Assembly (NCBI GenBank): GCA_003996215.1
Contig: QJPP01000311.1
Coordinates: 620,001-684,000 of the forward strand
Reading direction: 5' to 3'
DNA: 64,000 bases
DNA from: Jaltomata sinuosa
Lineage: Eukaryota; Streptophyta; Magnoliopsida; Solanales; Solanaceae
A model generated the notes under the pieces. The model saw nothing but the letters and a program-made list of their open reading frames with translations. It ran no database searches and was not told the origin of the DNA. Below are positions 59,486-64,000 of this stretch, piece by piece (position 1 is the stretch's first letter; each line of letters opens with the position of its first letter). A program made the translations under genes and the position numbers.

Positions 59486-61915
59486 TATCTTTTTCAGGTT
59501 TGCTATTAACTTGATAGTATAAAAATAAAAAATATATATTATCAATGGAGAAGAAGAAGAGTAGTCTCCCTAAAACCTGACAAAGTCATTATCAATGAAT
59601 TTCTGAGCAATTCGTAATCAACATATGCATTTCATTCCCGTAAAGATTATAACACACCAGAATACTCCGGGATGAGTGGAGAAAACTTAAACTCTTATTG
59701 TAATAGTAATAATTTCCATCAGGCATCAAATATTCATTTCCCACACTACATCATCCACCTTAGTCGAGAATAACATGGCAAATTTACAAGACAAAGTTAA
59801 ACTACGCCTCTATTTACAAAAAAAAAAAAGTGTCATAATTTAATTATTTCAATGCTAAGAAATCAATAGGCATCTATACAACATATTGATAAAAGTATAA
59901 TGTGTTAGTAAAGAAAGGTAACTTTACCTCGAAAGTAAAATAATGACAATTATAGTAAATACAAACAGAGAGTTCGGGGAATCTTAGTAACTCAATTGAT
60001 TGGTCACTTGAACTTTCATCTTGTTGGTGAGGATCAATTCTCAACCTTGTAATCCCCTCTCCTATTTCTGCCTAACCTGTCAAGAATAAAGTCCTTATAT
60101 AGTTGAGACTTTGGAATCTAAATGAACTATTTATAATTTTATCATAGGGGGAACTAGAATTTAATTTGATTTTATGAGTTCCAAAAAGTACAACTTACTG
60201 GATTCTTGATGGAATTATTTATATACATATTAAGTAGATTTTAATCACATATGCAAAGTTTGAATCGAAGCTACTAAGTTCTGTTCAATTCATGGGCAAA
60301 ATTACGTCAGAAAATAGGACGGTGGTGGAATGAGGAATTCTAATAAGGGCATTCAAAATAAATGTAAGGATATGCCACACCTTGAGATATTCAATTTTAC
60401 AATCCAATTATGTTGAGGAAATTCATCAATATTATATACATTTACAAAATCTTTTTTTTTTTTGCATAACATAATATTTCGACGAATAGATTCAGTTCAA
60501 CTTAAGATAATATAGGTCCGTTTTGGAGGACATATGCACGCAAATAAACATACAAACAAACAAGGAGATATTGAGATCAGGATTAAGATCGATATCAATT
60601 TCTAAATACTAAAATTGATTTCAATATAGGCAACTTGCCTTTGCTGATAACTATTTTCAAGAGCTTAAACTTTGGCCTGGCTATTCCGATTTAGAATACG
60701 GAAGAGGCTATGAAATAAAAGAAAGAAGGTGAGTTCAAATTCTAACTCAAGAGCCCTTACTCAAGAGGGCTTGAACCTCAATCGTGTTATTTGAGCTCTG
60801 CTTTCGCTTTAATTCTTGATTAATGGTAAGTGTTCGAAATATTTCGTGTAATATTTTCAAGATTTTGTGCAAAAATTTTCGAAAAGTAAATCATATTACC
60901 AGAGAAATTATTACCGCAAGACATAGAGGGGAAGGTCACAAGCGTCTGCAACTTTTTGCTAAAACCTTATATTCTTGTATAACTTTGTTATCTTTCTTGT
61001 TAACGTCTTTTAGGTTTGAGTAGCAATTGCATTCTTCCAACTTTTTCCCAAGGATTACTGTATGATTTGTAAGAAAACCTCCAAACATTTTTAACAGATT
61101 AATTCATGTGAAAAATGTCACATAAAGTGATGATGGCTTAGTAAATGTAATTCTAATGAGTAATGGCATATCAAGCTTTTTGGAGCATACATACCTAATG
61201 TGTCCTTAATTTTAAAAAAATGTGTTGAGAAAATGACATTTTGTATGATTGAACCCATAATTGATAATTAACAAAACCAAAAAGAGCCTCTATGTCCCAA
61301 AAAGGGATGTTGATTTAGAAAGGTTGAGTATAGTATTAATTAGGAGACAAGAAAGGCAACCAATATGAACTTATCTACTTTTGTTTTTTTGATTTAGTAC
61401 AACGTTCATTGCATTTTGAAGTTTGATTGGGATTTGAATATCATTAGATTTTGGAAATTTTTGACGAAATATGGACCTACAAAAAAGCCCACAAAAGTTT
61501 TGAATTAGTTGATATTTGAAAATAAGACCTATTTGAAGTTAAGTAGAAAAAAGGTATGAACACAGAGTTAAAGTATCATGAGTGAAAATTTCAAAAAACT
61601 TGGAAAAATTTAAGTATATTTTTTCAAACTTCAAATTTTATATTTTAAGTTTGAAGTTAAAATAATGAATCAAATTAATAAACAAACACTTACCTAAAAT
61701 ACTTTTGAAATATTTGAAACAAGATCTATGTCCAACAATGGAGGAACGGAACAAAAATTTGCCCGAAGAGATTAAAAGACGGCATTAGTGTCACGCTTAG
61801 AATTGGTGATCTAAGGCAATTTTTAACCGCCTTTTTAGTAACATTAGAATTTTCTCTTATACCAAGAGGATTTAACCGTTCATACATTGGAACTTTAACA
61901 GGGAAGTTCATATAA
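59486..61915. other. AT-rich DNA, no gene seen
   Basis: Contains A/T runs (for example about 59817-59829 and 60450-60463) and scattered short frames such as 60823-61023. None has conserved features, a plausible promoter or a partner nearby. Confidence 0.5.
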
Positions 61916-62962
61916 CAAGTGAATATTCTCAAAGAGAGGGGGATCAATATAGCTTGTGTCTAAGAGACTAAATGGGTAGTGCTAAGGCGCAGGATATGGA
62001 CGGATATAAGTTGTGGTACTCAGGGGCTCGAGGAATAGGAATTGAGTAAGCATCGTAGTAGATAGAAAGCTAAGAGAGCAAGTGATTGAGGTTAGGAAGG
62101 TCAACGATAGGATGATGACGATTTAAGGTTGGTTATTGGAGGGTCCAATTTGAACATTATTAGTGCATACCCGCAAGCGGATTTGGAGAAAGAGGACAAG
62201 AAGCACTTTTGGGATGATCAGAGGAGATTTCAATGGATATATTGTGTATACTCCGTGGGATTATGACGATGTGCAGGGAGGTTTTGATTTCCAGGACAGG
62301 AACGAAGAGAAGTCTCACTTTTGAATTTTGCTAGAGGTTTTGGAGTGATGGTAACCAATTCGAGTTTTCGGGAGAAGGAGGTGCATTTGGTAACCTTCAG
62401 TAGTACAATGGAAAAGACTCAAATAGACTATTTATTCTTTAGGAAGGATGATAAAGGTATTTGTGAAGATTACAAGGTTATTTTGACTAAGAATCTTATG
62501 ACCCAATATAAACTCCTGATGATGAATTTGGAGATCAAGAATGAGAGGAAGAAGAGGATTGTGGATACCGACTAAGGGTAAAATGGAGTAACTTGACCTT
62601 GACCAGGAGATGGGGAGAAGTTTATGGCTATGGAAGATCGGGGGAGTAGTGAGGATGCAAACAACATGTGAGACACGACTGCTAGTTGCATTAGGAAAGC
62701 AGCTAGAGAGGTGCTACGGGTCTCCAGAGGTAGACTAGGTGGGCATCAAAGGGACTGTGGTATAATGGAGAAGTCCAAAGAAAGGTAGAGGCTAAAAAGA
62801 TGGTGTATGCGAGGTTGGTGGAAATGCGAGGTCTCCAGCTTTTGAACTCTTGCATATTGATTAGAATACAAAGGCGGGGATAAGAAATTGTACATGCTAA
62901 CCAAGACGAGAGAAAGGAGGATCTACCGCCTAGTGCTTGAATTCAAGAAAGAAAATGAAGTC
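61916..62962 (+). pseudogene. LINE fragment (RTE-like), endonuclease and start of linker
   Basis: A decayed APE-type endonuclease: ILKERGINIACV*ETKW, DMDGYKLWYSGARGIGIE, VNDRMM, a catalytic-type GDFNG (RGDFNGYIVYTPWDYDDVQGG), and an open frame at 62321-62575 reading VTNSSFREKEVHLVTFSSTM and KTQIDYLFFRKDDK. Weakly recognisable later text includes SCIRKAAREVLRVSRGRLGG and MLTKTRERRIYRLVLEFKKE. There are several stops and shifts and no reverse transcriptase. Plant copies of this LINE type are often annotated as craniofacial development protein 2-like. Confidence 0.8.
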
Positions 62963-63650
62963 AATTTTTGTATAATATTGTATATTATTTTATCTGAGTG
63001 TATAAACCTCTTATAATTTTGTATAATATTGTATATTGGGTGTATGAATTGTATATCAAATTTTTAAACGTTGTAAAAAATATTAAAATTTTGTATATTA
63101 TTATATATCGATGTATAATATTGTATGCCAAAATTTTAAACACTAATGTAAGATGATAATGTAATAGTAAAAGGAAGATTATCTTAAACGTGATTTTGTG
63201 CGAATTATTATAACGCAAAAACATTCTTTAATCGGGAACGGGTTATTATGTTTTGGACTAAAAATTTGCAATATACGCTTTGGATTAAATTTTTACAATA
63301 TAAGTTAGTTAATAATTATATATTTTTTTAATTACCCTATAATGTATCTATGTGAGTACCAAATCACAATTTCTTTTTCAACATCACAATATAATTACAG
63401 ATTGTTGCTATGTAGAAATTTCATAGTCAATTTCACTAGCATAAGTTTTTTCCTAAATAAAATTTCATTTGATTTCACAAAACTAATATGTAGTGACTGA
63501 AATTTATGTTTGTCCCATTTAAAGCAAGCAGCTAATATGAAGGCGGGGTGGGTTAATGCGGGTGAAAACGCAATGCGAAGCGGCGCATGACGATTGAAAT
63601 TTTGTCGGCCTAGACGAAACCCCCCCCCCCCCCCCCCACTTTTTCTCTAT
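62963..63650. other. AT-rich DNA, C-tract near the end
   Basis: No gene is seen. It has direct repeats of 'ttgtataatattgtatatt' (about 62969, 63018). The C-run is listed separately. Confidence 0.5.
63620..63637. repeat. C homopolymer (18 bp)
   Basis: An uninterrupted run of 18 C's. Its length may be affected by sequencing or assembly error. Confidence 0.9.
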
Positions 63651-63806
63651 ATGTGGCTGCTGAAAACTCTTGTGTGGATCATGAAATAAGAGCTAAAAAG
63701 GTCTATATATATGCCCCATAGAATTGGGCCTATGGGCAAAAGTGGTTGGTCCAAATTGGGCTTTATTTATCCACATAGGAAAGGAAAAAGACACATAACC
63801 TCAACA
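63640..63806 (-). repeat. Start of a copia 3' LTR
   Basis: On - the LTR begins TGTTGAGGTTATGTGTC at 63806, right after a purine tract (AGTGGGAGAAT, 63807-63817). A 'tatatata' box-like stretch lies at 63701-63710. The far border was not found. Confidence 0.65.
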
Positions 63807-63822
63807 ATTCTCCCACTCACAA

Positions 63823-64000
63823 CTATGTGGAGGAGACCTCCATCCTGGCGATCATGCAACAATCTTCAAACTTCCCTCTTGGCAAAGTTTTAGTCCTCAT
63901 GTCGTAACCATTATCATCCGTATGAATCTTCTCAAGTTCAAGCAACTTAGAATCCAACACATCACGAATCCAATGGTATCTCACATCAATGTGTTTAGAC
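63823..64000 (-). pseudogene. Copia RNase H C-terminus, partial at window edge
   Basis: It reads SKHIDVRYHWIRDVLDSKLL and then DMRTKTLPRGKFEDCCMIA, to a TAG at 63823-63825. It is open over the 59 codons visible. The KHIDVRYHWIRD motif marks the end of copia RNase H. The rest is beyond 64000, so whether the whole gene is intact is unknown. Confidence 0.8.

Noticed and set aside
60823..61023. + strand frame of 66 codons in AT-rich DNA
   Set aside because: No conserved motif, neighbour or promoter. Its length is within chance for this composition.
63711..63893. + strand frame of 60 codons at the right edge
   Set aside because: Antisense to the copia RNase H end and crosses the LTR border.

Overview
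The window is plant nuclear DNA made almost entirely of transposable elements nested inside one another. It comes from a eudicot, most likely Solanaceae. The grounds are an Ogre/Tat Ty3 element with the diagnostic intron, Solanaceae-style copia and Del-like gypsy families, a Mutator-like element (MULE) carrying a Ulp1-type protease, and a disrupted CC-NB-LRR resistance gene of the type common in Solanum, Nicotiana and Lycium. There is no bacterial-style operon and no clearly intact host gene. The lineage is inferred from protein flavour alone, without a search.

Layout. (1) Positions 1 to about 28,290 are a MULE of the Kaonashi/Ulp1-carrying type: a + strand DUF1985 plus C48-protease pseudogene (204-3360 and 22256-23525), a tandem-repeat spacer, and a convergent, decayed - strand MuDR-type transposase (24775-27231). 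(2) A full-length Ogre/Tat element (3366-22250, - strand, 18.9 kb, TSD ATTCA) is inserted in a coding exon of that protease gene. It has LTRs over 4 kb, a tRNA-type PBS, ORF1, gag-pro, a 170-bp intron that restores the frame into RT-RNaseH-aRNaseH, no integrase, and an 18-bp-monomer array in the 3' untranslated region. (3) 28.3-32.9 kb holds a terminal-inverted-repeat element (29.46-31.91 kb) with a TRIM/small LTR element inside it (29613-31024, TSD TGTAT). (4) 32947-38755 is a CC-NBS pseudogene split by a deleted gypsy element (33408-38253, TSD CAATC) and cut off by a copia LTR at 38756. (5) 38756-50596 is a - strand copia element. Its 3' LTR carries a 3.8-kb insertion with Stowaway-like ends, which itself contains a solo gypsy LTR (40507-42912). 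Its coding region is split by another solo LTR (46687-49002, TSD TTCAC). (6) 50597-57100 is a - strand gypsy 3' LTR plus integrase tail, with a solo LTR nested in the LTR (51707-54277, TSD GAAGG). (7) 57115-58433 is a - strand SIRE/Maximus-like copia gag. (8) 59.3-64 kb holds a MITE end, a LINE fragment and the 3' end of one more copia element.

Because each insertion splits an older unit and most have readable target duplications, the insertion order can be read off directly. Most reading frames are broken. Many of the premature stops and lost catalytic residues look like G-to-A or C-to-T changes, as expected for methylated, silenced elements. The Ogre element is the best preserved: only one in-frame stop in ORF1 and one between gag and protease.

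I found nothing I would call a new functional system. The most informative items are the Ogre intron with exact frame restoration, the nesting of Ogre inside a MULE-borne Ulp1 gene, the LTR and 3' UTR tandem repeats as satellite seeds, and the layered destruction of the NLR gene.
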